Assembly (NCBI GenBank): GCA_947497245.1
Contig: CANMFO010000005.1
Location: 62,001-126,000, forward strand
DNA: 64,000 nucleotides
Direction of reading: 5' to 3'
Source of the DNA: an uncultured Flavobacteriaceae bacterium
Lineage (GTDB): Bacteria; Bacteroidota; Bacteroidia; Flavobacteriales; Flavobacteriaceae
This document shows, in pieces, positions 52,757 to 62,173 of the stretch; position 1 is the stretch's first letter; each line of letters opens with the position of its first letter. The position numbers were made by a program, and so were the translations under genes. Below the pieces are notes generated by a model, which saw nothing but the letters and a program-made list of their open reading frames with translations, searched no databases and was not told the origin of the DNA.

Positions 52757-55378
52757 ATGATGAAGCGCTTCAAGATGTATCTGTCGGACAATTGGAAAAT
52801 ACAATCTTCAAAAAATGTTTTGGAAAATGGTGGAGTTGTTTCGACCAATGACCACAACAAAATCACCTGGATTCCTGCCGGTGTTCCATCCACTGTTCTG
52901 GGCACCCTGGTCGCCAACAAAATAGTGGAGAACCCGTATTTCGGTGAGAACCTGAAAAAAATTCCGACCGAAATTTTTACCGTACCATGGTGGTATGCCA
53001 CCCACTTTGCACTTGATGGTTCCGAATCCCGAAAATCAGCGGTATTGTGTTTTGATGGAATAAACTACAAGGCGAATGTTTGGTTGAACGGGAAACAGAT
53101 CGCCGATTTTAATACCATCGATGGCGCGTACCGTCGCACCTCCTTCAATGTGGGAGAACATATCGCAGCGGGAAAAAATACGCTGGCCATCGAGGTCATC
53201 CCGCCAAAACCTGGAGATTTCAGCACAGGTTTTGTGGATTGGAACCCTTCCCCTCCGGATGGCAATATGGGCATCTTCAGACCCGTAAGTTTGGAACTTC
53301 ATCACGGAGTACGACTTGAGAATTCTTTTGTTCAGACCAAAGTAGACCTGAAAACTTTAAAGAGGGCAGACCTAATAGTTTCCGCAGAATTGAAAAATGA
53401 TACGCATAAACCGGTTACCGGTACCCTAAGGGGAACCATAGCGCATAGTGTATTTACAAAGGAGATAACTATCCCGGCAAATGAAAGGAAACAGGTGGAA
53501 TTCAGGTCCGAGGAATTTCCACAATTGACATTCGACGATCCGAGGCTCTGGTGGCCTGTCAATTTGGGAGAACCTGAACTATACGAATTGGAAATGGAGT
53601 TTAGTACTGGGGGTCAAATTTCAAGTATCGACCGCACTAGGTTTGGTATTCGCGAAGTGGAAGACTATTGGTTGAACGATATCCACCGTGGTTTTAAGAT
53701 CAATGGCCAAAAAGTATTGATAAAAGGCGCCGGATGGACGGATGACCTGTTTCTAATGGACACGGATGAAAGTATGGAAGCCCAGGTCAATTACGTTAAA
53801 CACATGAACCTCAACTGCATCCGATTGGAAGGTATTTGGGGAAAAGATCACAAAATTTACGACCTCTGTGACGAACATGGTATCTTGCTCATGGTAGGCT
53901 GGAGCTGCCATTGGGAACACGAAATCCATATGGGGGTACCGGTCGACGAGAGATTTGGTGGGGTGTATAGGTCGGATGACGTGGCGCACGTTGCCCAAGC
54001 ATGGGAAGAGCAGGTGATCTGGTTGAGAAACCACCCGAGCATATTTGTTTGGACGGTCGCCAGTGACAAGGTTCCCATAACCGCCTTGGAACAAAAATAT
54101 ATCGAAACATTTGCCAAATACGACCCGACCCGTCCATATTTGAACTCTACCGGCGGCGTAGGCAGCGACCAACATGTAATCGGTAGCGAAGACGTTGTAA
54201 GTGAGATAAGCGGTTCATCCGGTGTTAAAATGTTGGGACCATATGCCTATACCGCCCCGGTCTATTGGTTTACCGATACAAATTTTGGTGGGGCCTACGG
54301 ATTCAATACCGAGACAGGACCGGGTGCCCAAATTCCCCAATTGGAAAGTTTGAAAAAATTCATTCCAGAGGATAAATTATGGCCGATAAACGAAATATGG
54401 GATTACCATTGCGGGCGATACGAGTTCTCCGATCTCAGTCGCTTCACGGAAGCTATCGATCAGCGCTATGGCAAACCCGGTTCACTGGCAGCGTTCGATA
54501 AAAAGGCGCAGGCGATGAACTATGAGCTAATGCGGCCGATGTTCGAAGCGTTTCAGGTTTACAAAGAAAGATCCACCGGTATTATCCAATGGATGCTGAA
54601 TGCGGCCTGGCCCAAAATGTACTGGCAATTGTACGATTATTATTTGATGCCCACCGCTGCTTTTTACGCCACACAAAAAGCGTGTTCGCCCTTGCATTTG
54701 ATCTATAATTATGGCAATCATGTGATATATGCTATTAACGACCATCTTTATGAAGTTAAAAACCTGAAAGCGCGGATCAGGGTCTACGATATTGGGTCTG
54801 TCCTATTTTTGGACGAGAATATCGTTTTCGATGCGCCCCCGGACAGTTCGATTTCCCTACTTGATATAAAAAAGCTGAACGACATTTCCACAACGTATTT
54901 CATAGACTTACGCCTGTTGGACAATGCAGATAAGGAGATAGGCAATAATTTTTATTGGCTTTCCACCGAGGAAGAAACCCTGGACTACGAGGCAGATTTG
55001 GGAGAATTCGCCTATCATACCCCGAGCAAAAAATATGCTGATCTTAAGCTGCTCGATTCCCTTCCAACAGTTGATTTGGCTTTGGAAAGTGACTATATAA
55101 AAGAAGGGGAGCGGCAGACTTTTACAGCCGAAGTGGAAAATACGGGGAATACCATTGCCTTTTTGATCAACCTCAATATAGTTGAGAAGGAAACGGGCGA
55201 GGTCATACTTCCCATTTTTTGGGAGGATAATTTTATAAGCCTGTTGCCAGGTGAAAAAAGATGTTTACGGGCAACTTTCAAAAGTGCCGCCATTCCGGAG
55301 TTAAGGGTGGCTGGCTGGAATTTAAATACAATCAGTTATGCAAAAATTAGCGATCCACGGCGGGAAACCCTGTCGTGA
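52757..55378 (+). CDS. GH2 glycosidase, exo-beta-D-glucosaminidase type
   Basis: An 873-aa GH2 enzyme with the usual order: sugar-binding jelly roll (about 1-185; WWYATHFALDGSE, GINYKANVWLNGKQIADFN), immunoglobulin-like domain (to about 300), (beta/alpha)8 barrel (about 305-620) and C-terminal beta domains. The acid/base position reads VASDKVP (D437) and the nucleophile NTETGPG (E519). Asp rather than Glu as acid/base, with this nucleophile context, is the pattern of CsxA-like exo-beta-D-glucosaminidases. No signal peptide (MMKRFKMYLSDNWKIQ), so it probably acts in the cytoplasm on imported glucosaminides. Its 3' end overlaps the aminotransferase gene by 41 bp. Confidence 0.88.
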   Translation: MMKRFKMYLSDNWKIQSSKNVLENGGVVSTNDHNKITWIPAGVPSTVLGTLVANKIVENPYFGENLKKIPTEIFTVPWWYATHFALDGSESRKSAVLCFDGINYKANVWLNGKQIADFNTIDGAYRRTSFNVGEHIAAGKNTLAIEVIPPKPGDFSTGFVDWNPSPPDGNMGIFRPVSLELHHGVRLENSFVQTKVDLKTLKRADLIVSAELKNDTHKPVTGTLRGTIAHSVFTKEITIPANERKQVEFRSEEFPQLTFDDPRLWWPVNLGEPELYELEMEFSTGGQISSIDRTRFGIREVEDYWLNDIHRGFKINGQKVLIKGAGWTDDLFLMDTDESMEAQVNYVKHMNLNCIRLEGIWGKDHKIYDLCDEHGILLMVGWSCHWEHEIHMGVPVDERFGGVYRSDDVAHVAQAWEEQVIWLRNHPSIFVWTVASDKVPITALEQKYIETFAKYDPTRPYLNSTGGVGSDQHVIGSEDVVSEISGSSGVKMLGPYAYTAPVYWFTDTNFGGAYGFNTETGPGAQIPQLESLKKFIPEDKLWPINEIWDYHCGRYEFSDLSRFTEAIDQRYGKPGSLAAFDKKAQAMNYELMRPMFEAFQVYKERSTGIIQWMLNAAWPKMYWQLYDYYLMPTAAFYATQKACSPLHLIYNYGNHVIYAINDHLYEVKNLKARIRVYDIGSVLFLDENIVFDAPPDSSISLLDIKKLNDISTTYFIDLRLLDNADKEIGNNFYWLSTEEETLDYEADLGEFAYHTPSKKYADLKLLDSLPTVDLALESDYIKEGERQTFTAEVENTGNTIAFLINLNIVEKETGEVILPIFWEDNFISLLPGEKRCLRATFKSAAIPELRVAGWNLNTISYAKISDPRRETLS

Positions 55379-56627
55379 TACGACCATGGATCCGTGGCCA
55401 AAATGGCCCGTTTGGGGAAAGGAAGAAGAAATGGCTTTGATCGAAGTCCTGAACAGTGGGGTTTGGTCGTACAATGGCCCAAAGGAAACCGAATTCAACC
55501 GCCTTTTTGCCGAGTTCACAGGTACAAAATATTCCATTTGTACTGTTAACGGTACCGTTACGATGCAGCTCGCCTTAGAAGCAATGGGCATAGGGGTGGG
55601 CGATGAGGTTATTGTTCCCGGTATCACCTGGCAGGCTACGGCCGCCACCGTCATCGATGTAAACGCGACCCCGGTTTTGGTGGACGTTCTTGAAGATACG
55701 TGGTGCATCGACCCTGCGGAAATAGAGAAAGCGATCAGCCCTAAAACAAAGGCGATCATACCGGTACACCTTTATGGTGCTTTCGCCGATATGGATGCCA
55801 TAATGGAAATCGCCGCGAAGCACAATCTGTACGTAATTGAAGATTGTGCCCATAAACATGGGGGAGAGTGGAAAGGAAAAAAGGCGGGAAGCATCGGCGA
55901 TGTCGGTAGCTTTAGTTTTCAATTGTCAAAACACCTGACTGCTGGCGAGGGGGGGTCCATGACCACCGATGATTCCGATTTGGCGGAAAGGTTGGATGCC
56001 TTAAGAAACTGCGGACGTAGGCCTGAAGGAGATTCGCTCATTGGGGCCGATAAGGGTATCGGGGACTACGGTGACGACGGTAATTTTATCCAGTCCGGGA
56101 ACTTAAGGATTACCGAGTTTCAGGCTGCCATTCTGGTAGAAGGTCTAAAAAGATTGCCCGTGCAGAATGCGACCAGAGATGCAAACGGAGATTATTTAAA
56201 CGGGCTTTTAAAAGAGATTCCCGGTGTGGTGCCCTTAAAAAGAGACCCCAGGGAAACCAAAAAGGCGTATTTTAACTATGCCTTTCGATACGATAAAAAT
56301 AAGTTTAAAGGACTCCCCATCAAGAAATTCAGGAGTGCCCTGGAAGCCGAATTGGGCATCGTGGTGGATGCTTGCTACGAACCTTTGAACAATTGTCCCT
56401 TGTACGTGCCCCATACCAAACCGGCTCGACATAAATTGAACGAGACGTATTGGGCCGCCATAGATCCCAAAAGATTTAAATTACCGGTTTGTGAACGCAT
56501 ATTTGAAGAAGAGTCGGTTTGTTTGCATCACAAAATTCTTATGGGAACCCAATCCGACATGGATTTGATCGCAGGGGCGATTTGGAAAATATATGGGCGG
56601 ACGGAAGAACTAATGACGCAAAGTTGA
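55338..56627 (+). CDS. DegT/DnrJ/EryC1 family PLP aminotransferase
   Basis: A 429-aa sugar-aminotransferase-fold protein. The N-terminus MQKLAIHGGKPCR is the standard start for the family, so this ATG inside the GH2 gene is right. PLP lysine K198 (SFSFQLSKHLTAGEGG), cofactor Asp169 (VIEDCAHKHGG), HLYGAFADMDAI. Such enzymes add an amino group to keto-sugars or make 3-amino compounds; in catabolic operons with Gfo/Idh dehydrogenases they may run in reverse, taking an amino group off. Translationally coupled to GH2 upstream and to the GDPD gene downstream (stop and start share one base). Confidence 0.92.
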   Translation: MQKLAIHGGKPCRDTTMDPWPKWPVWGKEEEMALIEVLNSGVWSYNGPKETEFNRLFAEFTGTKYSICTVNGTVTMQLALEAMGIGVGDEVIVPGITWQATAATVIDVNATPVLVDVLEDTWCIDPAEIEKAISPKTKAIIPVHLYGAFADMDAIMEIAAKHNLYVIEDCAHKHGGEWKGKKAGSIGDVGSFSFQLSKHLTAGEGGSMTTDDSDLAERLDALRNCGRRPEGDSLIGADKGIGDYGDDGNFIQSGNLRITEFQAAILVEGLKRLPVQNATRDANGDYLNGLLKEIPGVVPLKRDPRETKKAYFNYAFRYDKNKFKGLPIKKFRSALEAELGIVVDACYEPLNNCPLYVPHTKPARHKLNETYWAAIDPKRFKLPVCERIFEEESVCLHHKILMGTQSDMDLIAGAIWKIYGRTEELMTQS

Positions 56628-57475
56628 TGAAAGAAAGAGCGGTTTTTTTCAAAGGTTTATCCGTGTTTTTTTTCCTTCTTTTTCTGGAGGGGTCCGTTAT
56701 CGCTCAGTCGGAAGCTTTGCCCGACTTGCCGCTTCAAGGTATTTGTGCCCATCGTGGAGCTATGGGGACACATCCCGAAAATACGATCGTTGCCTTTAAG
56801 GAAGCCATTCGACTTGGCGCACAAATGATTGAATTCGATGTGCGAATGACGAAAGATAACGCGCTGGTAATAATGCATGATGCAACGGTTGATAGGACCA
56901 CAAATGGCTCGGGTTTGGTGAGGGATTTGACGCTTTCCGAAATAAGGAAATTGGATGCGGGGTCATGGAAATCAAAAAAATTTGCAGGGGAAAAGGTGCC
57001 GACCCTCAAAGAGGCGCTCCAAATGATGCCGCAAAACGTATGGATCAACATTCACTTAAAGGGAAAGAAGAGATTGGGCATTGGGACCGCTAAGTTGGTT
57101 ATTTCCGAAAAACGGCGGCATCAGGCAGTGATCGCCTGTGAAAAGCAATCCGCCAGAGGGGTTGGAAGGGTCGATCCGAAAATCAAGATATGCAATATGG
57201 AACGTTTGTCCTCAAGGCCAAAATATATCGCGGCCACCAAAAAAAAGGGCTATGGTTTTATACAACTGAAAAAAAGTCGAAATAATGGTTCGTTCAAGAG
57301 CGATATTGAATACTTAAAGAAAAATGGCATCCGTATAAACTATGTACAGGCCAATGGGGAGAAGGAAATAGGTGAGTTGCTGGAGCTAGGGATCGATTTT
57401 ATTTTTACGGATGATCTGACGCCGATGGTCCGTGCTTTTCGCAGCTATACGGCGTCCCGAAAAAACGAACGTTAA
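56627..57475 (+). CDS. Glycerophosphodiester phosphodiesterase family protein, secreted
   Basis: Start at ATG 56627 (MKERAVFFKGLSVFFFLLFL), 282 aa, signal peptide about 1-26. The GDPD catalytic set is present: H-R-G in CAHRGAMGTHPENT, Glu and Asp in MIEFDVRMTKD, and His in LVIMHDATVDRTTNG. GDPD proteins split glycerol-phosphate diesters; in Bacteroidota carbohydrate loci they may act on phosphorylated glycans or teichoic-like polymers. The longer frame beginning at 56519 overlaps the aminotransferase gene and is not needed. Confidence 0.9.
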   Translation: MKERAVFFKGLSVFFFLLFLEGSVIAQSEALPDLPLQGICAHRGAMGTHPENTIVAFKEAIRLGAQMIEFDVRMTKDNALVIMHDATVDRTTNGSGLVRDLTLSEIRKLDAGSWKSKKFAGEKVPTLKEALQMMPQNVWINIHLKGKKRLGIGTAKLVISEKRRHQAVIACEKQSARGVGRVDPKIKICNMERLSSRPKYIAATKKKGYGFIQLKKSRNNGSFKSDIEYLKKNGIRINYVQANGEKEIGELLELGIDFIFTDDLTPMVRAFRSYTASRKNER

Positions 57476-57490
57476 AATGAAAGTAGTAAA

Positions 57491-58498
57491 ATGAAGACCC
57501 TAAAAATGGCATTGGTGGGCGCAGGTTATATCGCTGACTATCACGCGCGGGGCCTAATGCGTATTCCCGCAGTCGAAATTGTGGCCGTTGTGGCGAGAAC
57601 AAACGAAAGTGCGGCAAAGTTTGCCCTTCGGTACGGTATCGAAAACGCGTATACCGACCTTGGGAAAGTGGTGGAAAACGAAACTATTGATGGTGTACTG
57701 ATCTCTACCCCGAACCAATTTCATGCCCCTTATGCAGTAGACCTTCTGAAAAGCGGGAAAGCCGTTTTTCTAGAAAAGCCCATGGCCATGAATGCAGCGG
57801 AAGGAAGGCAAATTGCAGAAGTTTCAAAGAAATACGACCGGCCGGTAATGGTGGGCCACATGTGGAGATTCGATACGGATACGGACTATATCAAGGATTG
57901 TATTGCTTCCGGTAAACTCGGAAAAATCTTTAAGACGAAAGGGTATGGCATTCATGAAAATTGGGGGCCTTCGGGCTGGTTCACGAAAAAGGAGCTGGCA
58001 GGAGGTGGTGCTTTGGCCGATATGGGTGTTCACGCCATTGATTCCATAAGATATTTGCTTGGCGATCCGAAACCTATCAAAGTTTACGCGAGGATCGCTA
58101 CGAATTTTGGGGATTATGACGTGGATGATACTGGGATTTTGATCATCACCTGGGACAACGGAACAGAGAGCATTATCGAAAGCGGGTGGTGGCATCCGCA
58201 TATGGATGGTCCAGAGGCCAGTGCCGGAATATTCGGAACCAAGGGATACGCAAGCCTGTTTCCGACCTTTCTGAAAATAACAAAAGGGGAGGAGTCGTTC
58301 GAGAAGATCGTACCCGAACTTCCAAAAAGGGAGGAGCATTGCGATCAAGTCATCTATTCCCGGCAAATGGAACATTTTGTCACATCCATTAAGAACAACG
58401 AAAGACCCAACCCGGGTTTATCGGAAGGCCAGATCGTACTCGAAATTGTCGATGCGGCATACGAGTCCGCAAGGACCGGAGAAGTTGTCAATCTATAG
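57491..58498 (+). CDS. Gfo/Idh/MocA family oxidoreductase
   Basis: A 335-aa NAD(P)-dependent dehydrogenase: Rossmann loop ALVGAGYIADYHARGL (7-22), the EKPMAMN motif (95-101) with catalytic Lys96, and the C-terminal region with DMGVHAIDSIRYLL carrying the conserved Asp and His. Oxidises or reduces a hydroxyl or keto group of a sugar or inositol. No Tat or Sec signal, so cytoplasmic. Between the GDPD and HAD genes. With the aminotransferase it could handle a 3-keto-sugar intermediate (inference). Confidence 0.92.
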   Translation: MKTLKMALVGAGYIADYHARGLMRIPAVEIVAVVARTNESAAKFALRYGIENAYTDLGKVVENETIDGVLISTPNQFHAPYAVDLLKSGKAVFLEKPMAMNAAEGRQIAEVSKKYDRPVMVGHMWRFDTDTDYIKDCIASGKLGKIFKTKGYGIHENWGPSGWFTKKELAGGGALADMGVHAIDSIRYLLGDPKPIKVYARIATNFGDYDVDDTGILIITWDNGTESIIESGWWHPHMDGPEASAGIFGTKGYASLFPTFLKITKGEESFEKIVPELPKREEHCDQVIYSRQMEHFVTSIKNNERPNPGLSEGQIVLEIVDAAYESARTGEVVNL

Positions 58499-58525
58499 TC
58501 AGATAGATCCTTAAAAGGCACCGAG

Positions 58526-59182
58526 ATGATAACAACCATAATTTTTGACATGAACGGGGTAATTACCGACGATGAGGACTGTCACGAATTGGCGACCAAA
58601 AAAGCATTTGATCAAGTGGGCGTATCGATAACTCCTGAAATGTATCGAAAATTTTGTTTGGGAAGGCCCGATGCCGTGGCGTTCAAGGAATTGATAGCGG
58701 AATTTCGGATCAACAATGGAAATGCCGAAGATTTGATCTCCGAAAAGACCTTGTTTTATTTGGAATTAATAAAGGACAATCTAAAAATATACCCTGGTGT
58801 GGTCGAATTGATACATAGACTGCATCAAAAATATACTTTGGCACTTACGACCAGCTCTACCTTCGATGAAATGGAAACTGTCATGGACAAGCTCCAAATT
58901 GGGAGACTTTTCAAAACGAGGGTTAGCGCAAGGGATGTCAAACACGGAAAACCTGATCCTGAACCCTATCTTTTGACCGCGGAAAAACTGGGTGTCGACT
59001 GTGAAGATTGCTTGGTCATTGAAGATTCTGAAAACGGGGTACGATCGGCAAAGTCGGCCGGTATGAAATGTATTGCGATAACGAATACCGAAAAACCGCA
59101 TAACCTTCAGCTTGCGGACCGGATCATAGACCGGTATTCAGAAGTTACCGAGGCCTTTGTACAAAGCTTGGGGCAAAGCTAA
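58526..59182 (+). CDS. HAD family phosphatase / beta-phosphoglucomutase-like
   Basis: A 218-aa HAD hydrolase with a C1-type cap. Motif I reads FDMNGVITDDED, with nucleophile D8 but Asn10 where most members have the acid/base Asp. Motif II LTTSSTFDE, motif III Lys in KHGKPDPEPY, motif IV LVIEDSENGVRSAKSAG. The order of motifs and the KPDPEPY phrase match the beta-phosphoglucomutase/sugar-phosphatase subfamily; the D-to-N change occurs in some homologs and may alter the acid/base step. End of the plus-strand operon; converges with the ceramidase gene. Confidence 0.88.
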   Translation: MITTIIFDMNGVITDDEDCHELATKKAFDQVGVSITPEMYRKFCLGRPDAVAFKELIAEFRINNGNAEDLISEKTLFYLELIKDNLKIYPGVVELIHRLHQKYTLALTTSSTFDEMETVMDKLQIGRLFKTRVSARDVKHGKPDPEPYLLTAEKLGVDCEDCLVIEDSENGVRSAKSAGMKCIAITNTEKPHNLQLADRIIDRYSEVTEAFVQSLGQS

Positions 59183-59197
59183 GGACCTCAAAAAACA

Positions 59198-60754
59198 CTA
59201 CTGCAGATCGTTGATTACCTCTACCAGGGATTTGTAGATAAACGGACCCGTTTCAGGCCCGAGCGAATTTTCTTCGCCATAGGTGTCACGGACGTCATTA
59301 TATAGATAAGGCGCTCCCGTGTCCCATTCACTTTTGGGAATGATGTACCCTATCTCATCGTTCGAAAGACCCAAATAGAATTTGTATTTGTCCTTTATAA
59401 AATCTTGGATCGGTGGAATTTCCAAAGGTTGGATGTCAAATTCCCGTCCTTCCGGTGCCTCAATGCCGCCGAATACAAGTTCAGGATAAATTTCTCCGGG
59501 AATACTCAAAAATAAGGCCGGGCCAATTCGAATGGCACCGACTTCCGTCCTGGTTTTAAAATATTCGGGCATCCCCAATTTAATTAGGCCAATTCCACTT
59601 GCGATCTTAAAAGTGATATTGTCCAGGTCGGGGAATATCGTTTTGGCCCGGACCGAAATATTCGAGGTTGTCAGGGTATCTCCTTTTTTTCGGAGAGCGT
59701 CCAAAGACATCAGCGCAATTTGATCGCCGAGCGCCTTGGTCTTTTCAAAGGTAGGTTCTGCATATTCTACACCTGTGAAGGGATCGGGAATCGAAATGGA
59801 TGGGTGCGGTGCCATTAACCCACCAATGGCCCCGGAAAAATACAGGGCCATTCCGCCCAAACCATCTTCCATTTTTTCGGACCCGCTGTAAACACCATTT
59901 TCTATGGCTTCACGCACATAGTGTGGGAAATCGGAACTGATCAATAAATTTTGGCTCCACAAGGTTTCCGGATGGTTTGACCAGTTGATCAAGGTGCCAA
60001 GCGTCTTATCGTTTTCGGCATCCAAAACCTGCATCAAATGAATGCCAGTAGCTTTTACTATCGGTTTTCGAGTATCCTTGATCAAGGGGGCATCGTTTCC
60101 CGTAAGATCTTCTGCGAACACCAATTTTGCGGGCCGCACGTTTTTTGCCGCCTCGATTACGGCAGCCACGGTTTGTTCTTTTACATATTCCATCATTTCA
60201 GGATCCACTCCTGAATTGAACTCGTTTTCACCCCAGATCCCTACCAGATCATTGCTTTCATGTGTGTGGGTCGAAGAGAGCAGGGTATAATCAATACCCA
60301 ATTCTTCCGGAATGCGATTTCTAATGTCGATGACATCACCATGTAAAAACCCTATGGCATCCATCGCGATCATGGCGATGCGACTTTTTCCATCGTCCAG
60401 GACCATAACCCTTGACCATACATCATCATGAACGCCCTGGGCCGGTTTGGCATTGCTCATGCCAGCAATCCAAAACGCATCGAATTTTCCATTGTTGTTG
60501 TTGTCGTTGTAGGTATCGCCCTCATCTTCGTTGTATTTATTGTTGTCGTTGGCGTCGTTCCAAGTATCAACAATGGTTGGGGTAATGGGTTTCTTGGCAA
60601 ATCCGGCCCTGATCGTACTTGGACTTTTGTTTTCAAACTTTACATCTATGGAATAACCAGGATGCCGATCGCGCCAGTTGTAAAGAAAAATACAGCTAAC
60701 AACAACGACCGCCAGAAGGATGAACATTCCCAACCACTTAAAAATCCGCTTCAT
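59198..60754 (-). CDS. Neutral/alkaline ceramidase-like hydrolase with an acidic Ca-loop insertion
   Basis: A 518-aa protein anchored by an N-terminal hydrophobic helix (WLGMFILLAVVVVSCIFLYN). Residues about 45-430 resemble the N-terminal amidase domain of neutral ceramidase: IRAGFAKKPITPT, GVHDDVWSRVMVLDDGKSRI, SSTHTHESNDLVGIWG (zinc-ligand region) and INWSNHPETLWSQN. An unusual Asp/Asn-rich insertion (DANDNNKYNEDEGDTYNDNN, about 67-86, then NNGKFDAFWIAGM) looks like paired EF-hand or dockerin-type calcium loops. The C-terminal Ig domain of full ceramidases is missing. It follows the second ceramidase-like gene on the same strand by 12 bp. Confidence 0.85.
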   Translation of the reverse strand: MKRIFKWLGMFILLAVVVVSCIFLYNWRDRHPGYSIDVKFENKSPSTIRAGFAKKPITPTIVDTWNDANDNNKYNEDEGDTYNDNNNNGKFDAFWIAGMSNAKPAQGVHDDVWSRVMVLDDGKSRIAMIAMDAIGFLHGDVIDIRNRIPEELGIDYTLLSSTHTHESNDLVGIWGENEFNSGVDPEMMEYVKEQTVAAVIEAAKNVRPAKLVFAEDLTGNDAPLIKDTRKPIVKATGIHLMQVLDAENDKTLGTLINWSNHPETLWSQNLLISSDFPHYVREAIENGVYSGSEKMEDGLGGMALYFSGAIGGLMAPHPSISIPDPFTGVEYAEPTFEKTKALGDQIALMSLDALRKKGDTLTTSNISVRAKTIFPDLDNITFKIASGIGLIKLGMPEYFKTRTEVGAIRIGPALFLSIPGEIYPELVFGGIEAPEGREFDIQPLEIPPIQDFIKDKYKFYLGLSNDEIGYIIPKSEWDTGAPYLYNDVRDTYGEENSLGPETGPFIYKSLVEVINDLQ

Positions 60755-60766
60755 TTTTAGTTTTGT

Positions 60767-62173
60767 TTATAATCTTTTATCCGTGAGTTCATTGGCCAGC
60801 CTAAAATTTAATTCCATCAGATAGTCCCCCATACTAGGGCCGTACCATCCCATCAATCGCGATTCATAGTTGTTGTAATAATAATATTTCTGGGGCACGA
60901 TGTAGCCCAGGTACTGCCCATTGAAACTGGTCAGGGCAGAATTGTACCCAACTACTTCCAGGGCATTTTTTAAATCCAAACCGTATTCACCACTGAGCTC
61001 ATAGGGCATGGCGATCCAGACCATATCATTGAGTGTAACGCCTTGTAAATAAATGGATTTCATTGGGGCCATCAGTTTACCCCCGGCCCAGGGAGAAAGT
61101 CGCAAACGGTCCGAAACGTAAAAGGCCTGAAGGTCTGGAATTTCGATTTCAGTAGTGATCGCTGTCAGCGTTGTGACCGAATCATATTGCATTTTGTTAA
61201 GGAACACCTGCGCCGAATCTGCCAAGGTCTCCCCAATATATTGCGATTTCTGAAATTTTTCGCCCTTGCCCTTGTTCGAATGACTGCCCACCGTTCCTGC
61301 AAAGAACATGGCCAAATCGATTCCCTTGGCTTCTAGACTCCTTTGAAAATAACCCGGATAGTCGCCGCTGAATTCATCATTCCAGGGGCCGATAGTGGTG
61401 GCGTGCGCGCCGAAGATTCCGACTACGGCTTTTTTGCCATTTTGTTGTGCAAAAGCCACCAGGTTCAATTTGTCGTTCAGCCTTCCCGTTTCCCCAATAA
61501 TACGATTGCGAATCAAATGGGGAGCCCTAATATAACCCGATGAAACTTTTGCGGACTTCTTATCTTTTCGCGCCTCGAGTATTAGTTGTGTGAATTTCTC
61601 CGCAAGCCATTCCACTACTTCCGGTTGGAATTCGCCCATAAAACTTTCACCCACAAACCCGGGGATGCAGTTTCCAATGCTCGCATGGGTGTGTGTTGCA
61701 CCGAACAAAATTTGCTGTCTTGGGATTTCCCCTTTCAGGTTCGATTCGACCATTAGCACCACCAATTCAGGGATGACGACCATATCGGCACTTAAAAAAA
61801 CCAGCTCCTTTCCATCTACCTCAACGGCGATGGCCTTGGCAAACAAAGAATCATGGGTGCCTACGGCAATTTGTCCATCACCGTAACCGGCCATTTTGAT
61901 CGAATTGAACTCGCCCTTCATGGCATCGGGCGCAACCGCTACGAATTTTGGGGTAATGTTGCTACGGGCAAAACCGGCCAAAAGTTCCCCTTTGGCCTTC
62001 GTTTTTTTCTTGAAGGCCGCATCCATTTTTGCCAGGGTGTTTTTGTAATAAGGAGCCTCAAAGTAAGGATCGGTTGCAATGGTATCGGTTGAAAAATAAA
62101 AAAGTAGCCCAAGAACAAGTGCCAATGCGCCAAAAACCCGTAACAATCTCCGCTGCCATCTTTTAGTGCCCAT
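60767..62173 (-). CDS. Neutral/alkaline ceramidase-like hydrolase, short form
   Basis: A 468-aa protein with an N-terminal membrane anchor (LLRVFGALALVLGLLFYFST). Ceramidase-type phrases: LLAGFARSNITPKF, VGTHDSLFAKAIAVEVDGKE, FGATHTHASIGNCIPGF (zinc ligands), IRAPHLIRNRIIG, FGAHATTIGPWNDEFSGDYP. It is only distantly like its neighbour and lacks the acidic insertion. The sialidase gene ends exactly where this one starts, so they are translated together. The target may be an amide of a lipid, or another acyl-amide. Confidence 0.85.
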   Translation of the reverse strand: MGTKRWQRRLLRVFGALALVLGLLFYFSTDTIATDPYFEAPYYKNTLAKMDAAFKKKTKAKGELLAGFARSNITPKFVAVAPDAMKGEFNSIKMAGYGDGQIAVGTHDSLFAKAIAVEVDGKELVFLSADMVVIPELVVLMVESNLKGEIPRQQILFGATHTHASIGNCIPGFVGESFMGEFQPEVVEWLAEKFTQLILEARKDKKSAKVSSGYIRAPHLIRNRIIGETGRLNDKLNLVAFAQQNGKKAVVGIFGAHATTIGPWNDEFSGDYPGYFQRSLEAKGIDLAMFFAGTVGSHSNKGKGEKFQKSQYIGETLADSAQVFLNKMQYDSVTTLTAITTEIEIPDLQAFYVSDRLRLSPWAGGKLMAPMKSIYLQGVTLNDMVWIAMPYELSGEYGLDLKNALEVVGYNSALTSFNGQYLGYIVPQKYYYYNNYESRLMGWYGPSMGDYLMELNFRLANELTDKRL

